The position numbers were made by a program, and so were the translations under genes. Positions 9,951-20,832 of a stretch of DNA of 64,000 nt are shown here, one piece after another (the first letter of the stretch is position 1; each line of letters starts with the position of its first letter). The notes under the pieces are model-generated. The model was not told where the DNA came from, did no database searches, and worked only from the letters and a program-made list of their open reading frames with translations. Origin of the DNA: Eutreptiella sp. 'Long Island Sound 2002' (lineage: Eukaryota > Euglenozoa > Euglenophyceae > Eutreptiales > Eutreptiaceae). The stretch lies in NCBI GenBank assembly GCA_964036045.1, contig OZ038387.1:21219348-21283347 (forward strand). Reading direction: 5' to 3'.

Positions 9951-11660
9951 CCCAAAAGGGTGTATGCACGTAAATCCAAGGAGGCACACCCTGCTCCCAG
10001 GCACACACACTGCAGGAAACTTGCGTTTTTCAACAAGTCCTGTGTCATTTTTTTCGGTGCAATATTTCTTGATTTTAGGCTATGTCTTTGTTTAAGCACC
10101 GTTTTTTGTAGTTTTGTGAGCTGCTTTTGCTTCAACCAAAAGCAAGATTTCGCCGCCAAAAAATGAATGCGTGCTGCCATTACCATCCCGGGCCAAGTGC
10201 GACTGCAGGTGCCACTGCTCATGCCTGCCGCAGCCGAAACAGCTTCAAATGCAACTCCACGACAGAGCCCACTGTGGCTGCAAATGCTGCATTTGGCACA
10301 GCAGCCATGAATGCCACACAATTGCAAAGGGATCCCACAACTCATATTCAAATCGAAACAAAAGACGCATGTAATCCCATCATGTGCTCACAAACTGTGG
10401 TTTCACATTTTGTCTCTGACAGGTAGAATGTTGTTCAGAGAGTTACTTGGTGTCGCAAATTCTTCCTTTTTTCCCCCTCTGTCCTTGTATTTCTGCTTCC
10501 TTCAGAATCAAATATATTCAAATCAAAAAGAGGCGACTACATCAGAATTAAAATGCGCTGCAGCAGGTGTACACCACTACTGCGTCTGCACCAAAACAAG
10601 CAGAGCCATGTATGTCCTGACCTGCACACAGCACCCACGTACCATGCGCACACACATACGCACACACTGAACAGGGGAGGGGGGGCTGACAGAGAGTTAG
10701 ACAGAAAGACGGGGGTAGAGGAGCAAGAAGGCCCAATGGTTGGTCGTCCCTTTTGACTGCCGAACGCCATTAGATCACTGCATTTCTGTCACCTCAAAAC
10801 TTAGGCTGACAGGAGAGTGTTATTCCTTATGTACAGCACTGGTTGCCAGATATCTGAAAGAACATTTGGGCCATGTGGAACTATACCATACCTGTCAAAA
10901 GAACATAGGATGCACAAAATGTTGTACACCTTGACAGTGCGCTACGGAATGCACCACTAAAAAACATCTAATCTGAAGGCAACGCCCACTGTTCCCAAAA
11001 CAATCTCCCGTGGATTGAATCAGCAACTGTCATGTCCCATATCATCGTCATCATGTCATTCACCACTGTCTCATGAAACACCATCAGCAGCCCTGAGCTC
11101 CGTACTTGCAGGCTCTGGGGCAAAATGGGCAACGGTTGCTGGACCCTTTTGACTCGGAAATATATATGTGCATAAAAGCATGCACCCACCCACACATTTG
11201 AATGTGGAGGCAACCATGTACATGTACACACACGCACACACGCACGCACGCACAACACATCCACCGCACGCAGCAGTAGACCGTACAATCCCACAAACTG
11301 AATCAAACTGACCGTCACTGTGGTGCCTCCAGAAACACCAAATTTTCTTCCTCACTCTACAGGGGCCAAGCGGCCACATGAAACAAATCATCTTCTCCTG
11401 CATGCGTAGCATTTTCAGCATAATAACTATGAACCCCCTCATCTCCTTAATGGTGAAAAAAGGAATGCAGGACACCGTCTCGTCTGCGCCCTGGTGACCC
11501 TCACAAGACATGTGGCGGACCCCTTGAGCCACCACGCCGACAACCATTGATTCCCCCCTTCACGATATGCCATTGCCTGCAGTCCTGCCACCTCAAACCT
11601 CAGGCTGTCCTCTGTGGGCGAACATTGCTAATAAAGGACAATCCCGATCTGCCATGAGAA
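9951..11660. other. No supported gene; possible 3' flank of the ubiquitin-like gene
   Basis: Contains CA-rich microsatellites near 10,655 and 11,225 and a (Cys-rich) plus-strand frame near 10,170 that I cannot support. Part of it should be the 3' untranslated region and spacer below the minus-strand gene that ends at 11,661. No polyadenylation signal was clear. Confidence 0.5.
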
Positions 11661-12761
11661 CTACCGCCGGCGGGCATACCACCCCAGCCCCGCGAAGAAT
11701 GCGATCAGGCAGATGACCAGGAGGATGAGAGTGGCCAGCATGTCGCCCAAATTGCCTCCTCGGAGCTGCATGTTCATGTGCAATGTACTGTGCCTCTGGA
11801 TGTTGCAGTCGGCCACGCTTCCCTCCAGCAGTCTGCCAGCACCAACAAGTTGTTGGAGACTGACCGGTACACCTGCGACAGGAAGCGGGATCAAGGGCGT
11901 GAGGAATGCACAAACCATGGTATCCAGCAGCCCCACTTTGTGGGATCAACAATGAAGACAATCCGTGTACCCCTGTACTTCACGGTCCAGGAAGGTGTTC
12001 ATTGTTTGTCCCCAGATGGTGGGGAACTCACAAGGGCTGGTGCTGCCTGCGTGGCATCCACTCATTCAGTCCTTCCTACAATTTCCCCCCCAAACCTGAA
12101 CAAATAAATGTGCACATCCGCAAGTAACGACCGGCACACTTCGCCTTTATGGCACCCAGCCCCCCTCACACATGCGATCCATGCAATGGGCAGACACCTC
12201 CCAACCACGGAGATCATTTTTGCTTTCCTTTGTGTTTGCATCCCTGTTTGCCGTATCCAAAGGCCTTAAAGCCCCCATCTACATCCCCAGGAGCCCCCGT
12301 CGCTCATGCGGCCCCTACAACCCCTACAGCCCCCCACGCAACAGGCACAGGGGCGCAGCTGTGGGGCGCAGAGGGGGCACTGGGGGTAGTTGTGTGGTGC
12401 CCATCAAGACCGGGATGGGGCATAGGATGCGCTGCTGTGGCATCTCTTCTGACAGTCAGTAGTACAGTCACATGGCTCACACCGATCCTCCGGTGACTGC
12501 CGTCTTGGCAAGCCCTTCGATGGTTTTATCTCTTCATGTTCCGATGGCTGCATCACAATTCACTTGCCCCAGAGCCCCTGATTTCCGAGGGTAAAATCTG
12601 CTCATTTCTGTCGCTGCCCCTGCGCAGCGCCTGTGGAGGCAGCTACCATGGGCCACACCTGTTTTATCGTAAAGTTGGGCTTTCACGTCATGAATTGTGT
12701 CGGAAGGCTCAACATCGAGACTTACAGTCTGGCCATTGAGGGTCTTGACAAAAATCTGCAT
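11661..12761 (-). CDS. Ubiquitin-like protein with C-terminal transmembrane tail (2 exons)
   Basis: Exon 1 is 12,659-12,761 and exon 2 is 11,661-11,872, joined across a 786-bp GT-AG intron (donor CAG|GTGTGG, acceptor TTCCTGTCGCAG). Phases match (1/1), giving 104 residues from ATG at 12,761 to TAG. Residues 1-35 follow ubiquitin closely ([20 protein letters not shown]). Residues 36-74 keep the register ([14 protein letters not shown] at 71-74) with two residues missing in the loop after Leu50-Glu51. The Lys6, 27 and 33 positions are kept; 11 and 29 are Gln, and the positions of Lys48 and Lys63 are Arg. After LRGG the protein continues NLGDM, then a hydrophobic helix at about 80-99, and ends YARRR. 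It should be a tail-anchored membrane protein with a cytosolic ubiquitin fold. If a deubiquitinase cut after Gly74 the domain would be freed. Family fusion of this kind is unknown to me; the fold call is firm, the function is not. Confidence 0.85.
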
Positions 12762-14228
12762 TGTGTGGTCTCTACAACCAGGACAATACCGGCAGACACT
12801 GCCCCCCATGACACACATATGCATGCACGTAAACAGAGCAACAAAGCGGTTGTCTGAGTGTATTTGCCTTGTCAGGACGCAAAACGAGAAAAGGTTGTGC
12901 AACATGCACACGCGGCGATTGTATCCCCCACGCACCCCTTACACAAATACATCCAGTCTTCTGGAAACCGAAGGTATTGCGGGTACATAAGCTGTTCGTG
13001 CAAGAGCACATGGCGCACCCCACTACAGCGATGATGCCGGCAAGGGCAGCATATTCTTCCAGACAAGAAAACCCAACATGGACGCACAAGGCACACACAA
13101 ACACGAGGCACCGAGGGCTGCCAATAGGTGAGTGAAGCTGTTTGAACCGCCAGTTGCAACCCAGGGCACTAGAAGTTCAGGCTGAGAGGTGGGCGAAATT
13201 GTAACTGCGGCACTGCAGGGGGGAGGGGGGCGCTCAGAAAAAGCTGATGGGTTGCCGTGTAGTGCAACTGGTGTCCAGTGCTGTCTTTGGTGTGATCTGC
13301 TTATGTTGATCGAGGGCATTTGTGTATACTGGGAGTGCGGGAGGAAAAGTGCAGTGTGGAATGTCAGTCCCTTTGCTCATGGGCCACATGATGTGGGCAT
13401 TGCAACACAAAGCCAAAGGGGTGGGTGGGGGGAAAGAGCCCCTTGTGGAACCCTGACCCCCTGGCAAGGGTCTCGACCGGACCTCATTTTGAGTAACATG
13501 GCCTTGGGCATTGCCTCAACGCATGACAAACAGTAACGATGGTGTTTGCAGCAGGAGGAGGGCATCAAGGGAAGTCATCATCTGAATGAGACAGCCCTTC
13601 CTCCCTGTCTCATGTCCAAAGCATCGGCAAACTGTATGTAAAGCGCGGTCTGATGAGGCGTCTGCAAACAGATAAGCCTATGCGTATGTGTGTGACTAGG
13701 TGCACAAATAAAGCAATGATACTGAAAGAAGGCAGAGTCCATGTCTTTAATGCAGCAGCGGATGACACTGCAGCAGCCCACAAGCGGAGATTTTCCAACA
13801 AGCACATGAAGAGACGTATGATTTCTGTTCAGCATTGAGACACACTTTTCAGGTGCCACATGCACAGATTCTTTTTTTATCTAAAAATTGTGCCCAGTCC
13901 AGAAATTGGATACTTTACTTCAGACATGGAAAGATGGGATGGGAGCTAGTAAGACCATCCACACACACACACCCCTGGGGTAATATGTAAGTGCGCCTAC
14001 TGCACCTCAGACATGACACATGGCAGCACCTGGCACACACACATGGCCACACGCAGCTCACAACCGCACCACACATGCACATCCTGGTATGCATATGCAG
14101 CAATGTTCGGCAGTCCATCTCCTTGGACCGCGGCCTGAAATATCACAAGCAAATTCACCATCTCCCTACCCTAAGGTCTGCTTTCTGTCTTGGCTGAGCC
14201 GTGTTTTTGTTACCCCAAAAGGATCTAC
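12762..14228. other. No firm gene; weak minus-strand exon candidate near 12,950-13,000
   Basis: On the minus strand a segment reading MYPQYLRFPEDWMYL sits between a possible acceptor (CACGAACAG) and a strong donor (TTTGT|GTAAGG). It could be an exon of a gene upstream of the ubiquitin-like one, but it is only about 49 bp. The rest has CA/CACG microsatellites near 13,965 and 14,030 and nothing recognisable. Confidence 0.3.
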
Positions 14229-14721
14229 ATAGTACTGTACAGCAAGGCATACAGCTGGTTTGCTGATGTTGTGTTAAGCCTTGCCCATGGCTGTCCCAAT
14301 TGACCAAACTGAACTATTCCACAGCAACCCAGTAGTGGAAGAGTGAGGAGGAAAGTGGGGGTTTCGGGGGTACCATCCTTGGGGAATGGGAGATCCATGA
14401 TTACCTCCCCCCAGGAACCAAACAGACCATTGACAGAGCATTGAATTAATGTAGTTGCAGTTGTCAGGATTTTGGGACCTTCCGAGTATGTGTATTCTTG
14501 CTTGCAGGGTGCTGCAGCCAAGAGAAAGCTGAACGGTTGGGTTGGCCCTTCATGGCCAGTCTCAAAGGTCGATCTCTGTATCGGACTTGTCGATTTGGTC
14601 GAGTCATCCACAGCAATTATACGCTGGTTAAAGATTCCCAGCCACACAGGATTGCATGGCAATGAGGCAACGGATCAGTTGGCCAACGGGGGCCGGCTAG
14701 CCTCACCACTCTACCATATTC
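14229..14721 (+). pseudogene. RNase H domain fragment, retroelement relic
   Basis: The plus-strand frame from about 14,472 contains GPSEYVYSCLQGAAAKRKLN, NGW, a PVSKVDLCIGL segment and then IRWLKIPSHTGLHGNEATDQ. This is the RNase H order 'DS-YV....NGW....PV-DLW...W.PSH-G..GNE.AD.LA'. The His and the GNE-x-x-D end motif are present. The Asp of the DS motif is Pro, and upstream sequence that should hold the first active-site residues has stops. It is most like the C-terminal RNase H of LINE or LTR pol proteins. No reverse transcriptase is next to it. It is the only clear retroelement domain on the plus strand. Confidence 0.6.
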
Positions 14722-14910
14722 CAAACCGTCCCCCAATACCTCCACCTGAGGAGATTGCTGTCTGCAGGCCTACTGCACCACGGCGGCCAGTGATGTCGCT
14801 TGTCGTAAGCCATACGACAGCGGGAAAACGTCGGTTCACTCGTCACAGAGTGCATGCGACACCAATGGACAGGACAGCATGCAACCTATTTTCGTTAAAC
14901 AGTAATACAT

Positions 14911-15047
14911 ACCTATTTTAGTGGTCTTCTATGGTCTCTTTTCATTACTGGCTGCGTGGCAGCATTCTTCCTGCCGCCACCAAAAGCTTCCATCGCAACT
15001 GCACTGGCACACTGGATTCTGGTCACAGGAATGGTTTTTCTTAGCAA
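14911..15047 (-). CDS. Possible terminal exon, basic C terminus, unidentified
   Basis: An acceptor (CGCCTTCAG) at about 15,048 opens a frame ending in RDHRRPLK and TAG at 14,913-14,911, immediately followed by GTATGT. The peptide holds AVAMEAFGGGRKNAATQPVM. The evidence is the acceptor and the frame only. A donor right after the stop is odd, so this could be chance. Confidence 0.25.
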
Positions 15048-15307
15048 ACTGAAGGCGAATTCTGTGTTTTTTTTCCTTTTCCTCACTTTCCTACTCACAT
15101 ACACATGGTGGTCAGAACCAGTCTTGATGTGAACCAGCCCCCAACTATCTGTCAAAACTTGAAGGGGGGTAGGGTACGGGTTGGTTGCTGGGGGGAGGTT
15201 TACAGCTGGGAGAGGTTTGTAAGGGAGTGGGTTTGTGGGCCGCAGACGGCAAGCGTTTATGTAGCCATTTTGATTCCTGCCCACTCTGGGACCCCTAAGA
15301 TGGGAGG

Positions 15308-15405
15308 GGTTGCGCAGCCATTTCAGTTTCCCCAATACTGCAAGGGTTGTGTAGCCATCTCAGTTTCCCCAATACTCCAAGGGTTGTGTAGCCAGTTGAG
15401 TTTTT
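15308..15405 (+). repeat. Tandem 38-bp repeat, about 2.5 copies
   Basis: The unit contains GTAGCCATCTCAGTTTCCCC and AATACTCCAAGGG. Two copies are nearly identical and the third is cut short. Confidence 0.85.
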
Positions 15406-16606
15406 CCTGAGATGGAAAGGTGTTTTTTCTTATCCAAAAGAAAACCAAAATGCATTTCCCCTTGTACTAAGTGCGCCACCGGCATCAAGCCCCCCCTCAG
15501 TAATCCTGTTTGCCGATGGGGACCTTTTCCGGGATGCATCAGTGAACACAGGAAAGAACGACAAGGAACAAGCACAAATGAAAAACAGCATGGATGTCCT
15601 TTAGGGGTGTGGCGCAAAACATTTTCCAGAGTTGGTGCTGTGCTATCTGTTTGCAAGTATGTGCATGGGCGCGTGTGCATGTGCCTGTGCATGCATGGGC
15701 GCATATGCCCATGAATTTACCGATACAAAATCGCACCTGAGGGATTTTGGCAGCCTCCACAAAGTCCCATAGAAAACATGGGAAGCCTGTCGCTATGCTA
15801 GCCGGTAACTCTAAGACTGCTTGCTTTGATAACCCCATTGAATCCTAACCCCAGCCCTCCTAGTGCCAATGGAGACCATGAGAAGCGGTAGTGTGGGCAG
15901 ATTGTTCGATACTGCACACCAACACTGACATGCTGGCAGCACAGGGACAAATGTTGATGTGTCCAGAAAGCGCAGCAATGATGTGCCACTGGGTCATGAT
16001 GCAAGATAGCTGTGGGTAATCGTCGACCTGACACCTTGATGCCCTGATTCCAATTTACTTATCTATGGTCAGGAACTCGCATGTTTCGAAGGTACTGTAC
16101 AATATGACACAAACCAATGGACATAGCGGTGCACTTGCGGTACGGTGCTGATCACTAGTATGCAGTCATAGGCCACTAGTCCATGCATCAATTTGCTCCA
16201 GTTTTTCAAGCCTTTTACAGGAATGTGCTGGCTGTTGACAGGACCAAATCAGATGTCAACTGCAGGTAAATGATCCTGTGCAGTGATTCCTCAAATTCTG
16301 AGCTCCCTATTACACATCTGCATGCAGCTCCCTCTCGCAGCAGCATCCGCACATTCTTCCAGCTGCAAAATACACCATGTGTTTTGGAAACGACATTCAT
16401 TCAGGCAGAACCATCCTGAGACTGGTTGGTATTCAGCAGCATGTAATTAAAACACAGGCTTGACTCCATGCTGTGTTCAACACCTGGATCCAGTGCCCTG
16501 ACGCCGCATTCAAGGTCCGCCTACAACCCTACAGAAATACGCCCGCCCATCATGTAAAATCAATGGTACCCTATCGCTGAACCTGCCTACACCAGAGTGC
16601 AAACAA
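15406..16606. other. No supported gene
   Basis: Both strands hold only short frames without domains. The region precedes the stop of the SAP-domain gene and may include its 3' untranslated part. Confidence 0.5.
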
Positions 16607-16854
16607 TTACTTCCTTGGTGATGGTGATCGTGGTGATGCCTTCTTTGTCTTTTCTTCCGCCTCCAAAGCTTGCTCCAGCCGTATGCGCAGCACCTCTTTC
16701 TTTTTGCCAGTGTATGGCAGCCGCCTGCCGCATGCCCACAAGAGAATGTCACAGAACAACAGCAGGAGGACAAATGCAGTGCAAGTTGCTTGCGATTGCT
16801 TCGTAACAAAATCAACAGACTGAACCACGAAGCACACATGCATTCACAAGTGAT

Positions 16855-16887
<33 letters not shown>

Positions 16888-18784
16888 CGCCCAGGAATAT
16901 TTGAAACCAAACAGTAGCACTCGCTATCATACACCACCTCTCTACGGCTCTGTCCACACCGCAGCAATGTCGCCAGAATGTTCCGCCAAGAAGTCCTCAA
17001 CCCACTTGTGTAAATTCAAAACACTGAAAATGAAACGGTAATTTCAAAAATACCACCCAAACCGAAAAAACTTTCTGACCTCTCCCCCTCTGTGGGGTCA
17101 ACGCCCCCCCCCCTTCCCCCCTGCGTGCATGAAATTTTCCCACATTCTAGTGTTCTCATTTTGTGTGTCCGCCACATTTCAGCTAAACTGCGTACACCAT
17201 CCAGCACAATTCCAAAGTTCGGGCAGCAAGTTGCATGTGTCTTCTAATTGAAGGCCTTTGTTTCACAGGCCGCCTCCTGCAGGTCATCATGTGTTTGCCG
17301 AATATCAAGATCGGGCCGTATCAGCCCATGAGCAGCCCACTCCTATGCCATTTTAGGCTCACGGCCACCCAGCTGGTGGAACCAGTAGGTGCTATACCCC
17401 TTTCACCGAGCTGGTGTTATTTACTGCCTTGGGCACACTTGAACACGTGCAAGCCCTTTCTACGTGGCCAACCCCCTTCAATGCCCCATGGGCACCAGAG
17501 TGGTGACTTGGCATAACCCAAAGGGTAGGATCATTAGGGGCTAGCCGTGGGTCAAAGAGTGGTCAAAAAACAATTCTTTCCGTGTTTGTTCTCAGACCAC
17601 TTCGGATGCTCAAACAGGAGGTTTTCGCTAGTTTTAAGCCCATGCTGACTTCTGGTGACTCGCCATAACTTCCAAAAAGGGCTAAAAATGAGCCGTTTTG
17701 AGACGAATACAGGGTCAAAAAGGGTCAAAATGCAGGACCCAAAAAGGGGTCTCTGAACAATCCCATGAAGGATCCCCGTAAAGGACCCCCCTGAAGGACC
17801 GTCTTGCGGGGGACCCCGTGAAGAATCCCTGTGAGCGAGCCCCCAACAGAACGCAATGAAGGACCCCGCCCCCTTCCCCCTAGGACCCTCTCAAGCACCC
17901 ACCGTGCTCCCAAAAAAGGACCCATGCAATAGGATCTTGGTGGTTGTGGCATTTGCACAAGCAAAAATGGATGGCTGTTGAAACAATTTGTTGTTGACCC
18001 CCTTTAGACCGTTTTTTTTTTGACCCTTTTTCAGTCCCAAAATGGCCCTTTCCAGAGCCTTTTGGGAACTTGCATGGACTCATATTGGGTTGAAGGTAGT
18101 TCAAACCAATTTGGGTGTTTTGGCGAGGAAAAAAAAAGCGTTGCAAAACCAACGCAAAGCACTCCAAATCAAAGCGCATACCGGGCCTTCAACTCAGTCT
18201 GCAATTCCTTGAGTGACAAGTACCTTGTGTCTAGCTGTATACAGGAACATGCAGGCACAGGGGCGCACACAGACCCATTGACAAGAGCAATCAAAAGCCT
18301 CCCTGGTGATTCACGTGGATATACCACAATGACAGAGGATTTGCTGCGAGGCCAAACAGGAAGCAATCAGCACATGCCTAGGCCTGCATGGCAAAGAGGT
18401 GAGCTGCAAGACATGAAGGCATGGGCAGAGCCGTGAAGGTGTGGATCATGAAGGCAGCAAGATGGAGGGGGGGGGGTGCCACAAAGGCTAAGTAAGCAAG
18501 CAAGGTGCAGGGGGGGGGGGGGGGGTGCATAGCAGTGCACCAAAGGCTCCACTTTCCTGCCCTGCCAATATCACAGCCACCCAAAAAGGAGCAGGATTTG
18601 CATGATGGTCTCATTATCACCTCTTGCTGCGAATGAAGAATCTTGTGTCGTTGTTTCATGCTTTCATGCTTGAGAGACGCATCTGAAAAACCTTTGACCT
18701 TTCCCCTTGCAGGCCGCAATGAAAACAATGGCTCTCATACCAGATGCGGCTGAACACCATTGTCATGATGGAGCAGAATGGGGC
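16607..18784 (-). CDS. SAP-domain protein, C-terminal exons
   Basis: Three minus-strand exons join in phase: 18,741-18,784 (donor GTATGAG), 18,182-18,234 (acceptor TATACAG, donor GTATGCG) and 16,607-16,724 (acceptor GCGGCAG), ending TAA. The spliced product runs HHDNGVQPHL, LDTRYLSLKELQTELKAR, RLPYTGKKKEVLRIRLEQAL and a basic tail KKASPRSPSPRK. The middle matches the SAP fold: helix 1 'L..LKELQ.ELK.R', the LPYTGKK turn, helix 2 'VL..RLEQAL'. SAP domains bind AT-rich scaffold DNA in nuclear proteins. The basic Ser/Pro tail agrees with a nuclear role. The start lies further right and was not found. The domain is split exactly at its turn by an intron, and a 78-bp exon lies within that intron (see 16,946-17,023). 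Confidence 0.7.
16857..16887 (+). repeat. (TG)n microsatellite
   Basis: About 15 uninterrupted TG dinucleotides inside the intron of the SAP-domain gene. The His/Thr-repeat frame on the minus strand is its translation. Confidence 0.95.
16946..17023 (-). CDS. Candidate 78-bp cassette exon inside the SAP-domain intron
   Basis: A strong acceptor (CATTTTCAG at 17,024) and a GTAGAG donor bound 78 bases with phase 2 at both ends, the same phase as the SAP intron. Inclusion keeps the frame and inserts VLNLHKWVEDFLAEHSGDIA then AVWTE between the two SAP helices. If the donor is not used the frame ends at TAG (16,945-16,943), giving an alternative C terminus. The peptide composition looks coding. It could instead belong to an overlapping gene. 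Confidence 0.45.
17700..17900 (+). repeat. Degenerate GAAGGACCCC repeat cluster
   Basis: The core GAAGGACCCC / GGGGTCCTTC and close variants recur six or seven times. Nearby 17,025-17,700 holds no supported gene and would be intronic to the SAP-domain gene. Confidence 0.6.
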
Positions 18785-19199
18785 CTGTTGGTACCAATCG
18801 AACTGTCTATCCACAACAACAGTGTGGTGTTCCAAGTGAGGTGGATATTTGACTTGCACACCCATCAATTTTCATGCCTACATTGATGCCTCTACATGGC
18901 ATATGCCACCTAAGGGTGAGGGTGTGCTTGTCAAATGCCCTCCCTGATGCCTCGGTGTTTCCAGGAACCTCGCTTGGAACATCCTAAAAGGGCCATGCCA
19001 TCCTTAGCGATCTGGCAGTATGTGGAGTCTACTATCAAAATGAACTGAAGTGATGCGTTTGCTGTAGGTGCTTGTGACTGTTGCAGATTTTGTCGTGTGC
19101 CTTGCAAAATTGCCACATCCTTGAGCCAACATGCCATATTGTCACCCATTATCCATCGTGGCCCATCCATCGTCCGCTGAGGGATATGTCAGGTCGTTT

Positions 19200-19450
19200 G
19201 CTGGCCCAAATGCCAGCCATTTGTCCAGGCAATGTGCCAGCCCAAACACCGGCCAATTTGCCCGGGCGCCTTGCCCAGGACCTGGGCACTGCAAGCCGGG
19301 GGCCGGACGCCCCGCAGTATGCCAAGTACATTGCCGGCCCGAACGCTGCCCGATTTGTCCAAGCACCTCGCCCAGGACCGAGGGGCCAAAAGCTAGGGCC
19401 AAGCACTTTCCTGGCCGGAGCGCTGGCCACCTTGTCCACGCACCTATATT
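19200..19450 (+). repeat. Degenerate 30-bp repeat (GGCCCAAAYGCCRGCCATTTGTCCAGGCA-like)
   Basis: Four units are visible, two adjacent at about 19,203-19,262 and two spaced at about 19,338 and 19,411, giving GC-rich frames on both strands. From 18,785 to 19,199 no exon could be supported, although further exons of the SAP-domain gene should lie to the right. Confidence 0.6.
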
Positions 19451-19537
19451 TCCAAAAGGAGTGTGGGTGAAATGTGAGCACCAGCCACCTTCAAAGTGCA
19501 ATGATTGATACTGCTGTTGCAGAGTTGTCAACCCCAA

Positions 19538-19962
19538 CTACTTGTCAAACAGGAAGAAGAAACCAAAGAGGATGAGGAGGAAAATGCTTATGACCAACCA
19601 ACAACCAAGGGTGCACTGCGCTTGGGGGTCGGTCCAACCACCATCGGGATCCAGAACTGCCTCTGCCAGGCGCACAGGAAGAGGCAGAGACAGAGACACA
19701 GCTACAGCCAGAGGCGGAGCGAATGAAATATATGTGTGAAATTCCTTGCGGTTTGTTCGGTGCCCACTTTGGGACGATTGCTCTTCTATTGATCAGATGG
19801 GCCCAAAACCTTGCATTCTTCCTGCATGGCCCAATGCGCTCCATCCTCCACAGCTTCATCAGCTGTGGCGCAACGAGCAAGATGCACCTCCCACCTCGGA
19901 TTCTTAGCGAGAGGGTAGCCAGAAGCAGCATCCGGCAGACCCCTGGAAGATGATGTGGACAT
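19538..19962 (-). CDS. Small tail-anchored membrane protein (2 exons, 91 aa)
   Basis: Exon 1 is 19,810-19,962 (51 codons from ATG) and exon 2 is 19,538-19,660 (40 codons and TAG). The 149-bp intron has donor CAAG|GTTTTG and an acceptor region TCTTCCTGTGCGCCTGGCAGAG with a long pyrimidine tract. Phase is 0 on both sides. The protein starts MSTSSSRGLPDAASGY, has a soluble helix (CATADEAVEDGAHWAMQEEC), then DPDGGWTDPQ and a very hydrophobic C-terminal helix (residues about 70-88) ending LFDK. With no signal peptide and the only membrane helix at the end, it should be tail-anchored with the N terminus in the cytosol. The donor is weak; GGGAG|GTGCAT is an in-phase alternative giving a shorter product. 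No family recognised. Confidence 0.55.
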
Positions 19963-20222
19963 TAAAACTTCAAGCCGCACGAAATCCCAACAACTGCGAG
20001 TTGTTTTGGGTGTTGCATGGTGCAACAGTGCACCGGACCAGCACTCAGAAGGGGCGACACAATTCCGGGTGATCTATTTGACTCAACAATGCGTGCCATG
20101 CCTGAAATTGCACTTCGTATATGACCATCACGGTTGTGCACTCGACCAGGGATTCACAAGCCGAAGCTTGCGTGAACTTTCCCTAGGAGATCCGGACACT
20201 TTCTGCCAGCCACAGGATACGC

Positions 20223-20832
20223 CTATTCACCCAGCACCTCTGGCTGAATGAGCACAGGTGGCTGGGTTTCTGCAGGCCCTAATTGCTGCCGGTCACCGCC
20301 AGACAACAACGTGGGAGCACCGTGGGCTGAAGTAGTTTGGGCTGAGGTCCCCACATCCACAACCAGATTCCCATCACTGATTCTAAAGGTCTTAGTGCCC
20401 ACACTGTGTCCTGCAATACTACCGGTTCAGCTGTCCAATATCCTCACACCAAACCAGCCACACAAAGGACATGAGAGTGGAACAAGGGCCAGGAAGGGTT
20501 GCACAGGAGTAGGGAAGGTTGAGCGGGCGCCTGTCACACACTCCTGAACACCTTAATGGGAATCTGGAAAATGCTGAACGCCTGTTCATTGTGAGACGCA
20601 CGCCGCGTCAATTTCTCGTCCAGTACGGTCTTCTGCCGTCGTTCCATCAGCAGCTGCTCCTTCTCCTCCTGTTCAAACGCATCCCAGTCAAAGGTCTCAG
20701 GGCCACGGAACGATGTTGGGTTCTCCTTCCGGAACTCATGCACCTGCCGGGACCAAGCAGAAGACTCGGCAATGCTGCGCCCCCCTGTGCCCTTGGGCGT
20801 CAGAGCACGGGCGACATTGTCAGTTGGCGCCG
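20223..20832 (-). CDS. Two-exon fragment of an unidentified host gene
   Basis: Exon 1 (about 20,552-20,832) follows a good acceptor (CTGTTCGCTGCCAG) and encodes TPKGTGGRSIAESSAWSRQV, HEFRKENPTSFRGPETFDWD, a charged helix (EQEEKEQLLMERRQKT) and FSIFQIPIK. Exon 2 (20,223-20,410) follows TATTGCAG and encodes VGTKTFRISDGNLVVDVG, then a Thr/Gln-rich linker ending VLIQPEVLGE and TAG. The exact donor of exon 1 is uncertain: GTGTTC at 20,551 is best by sequence, but GTGTGT or GTGACA a few bases on give the right phase. The strand-rich second exon looks like a folded domain. The next gene downstream starts at 19,962. Family unknown. Confidence 0.5.

Noticed and set aside
16510-16920. Minus-strand ORF with a His-Thr run
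   Set aside because: The run is the TG microsatellite. The true frame in this stretch is the SAP-domain exon.
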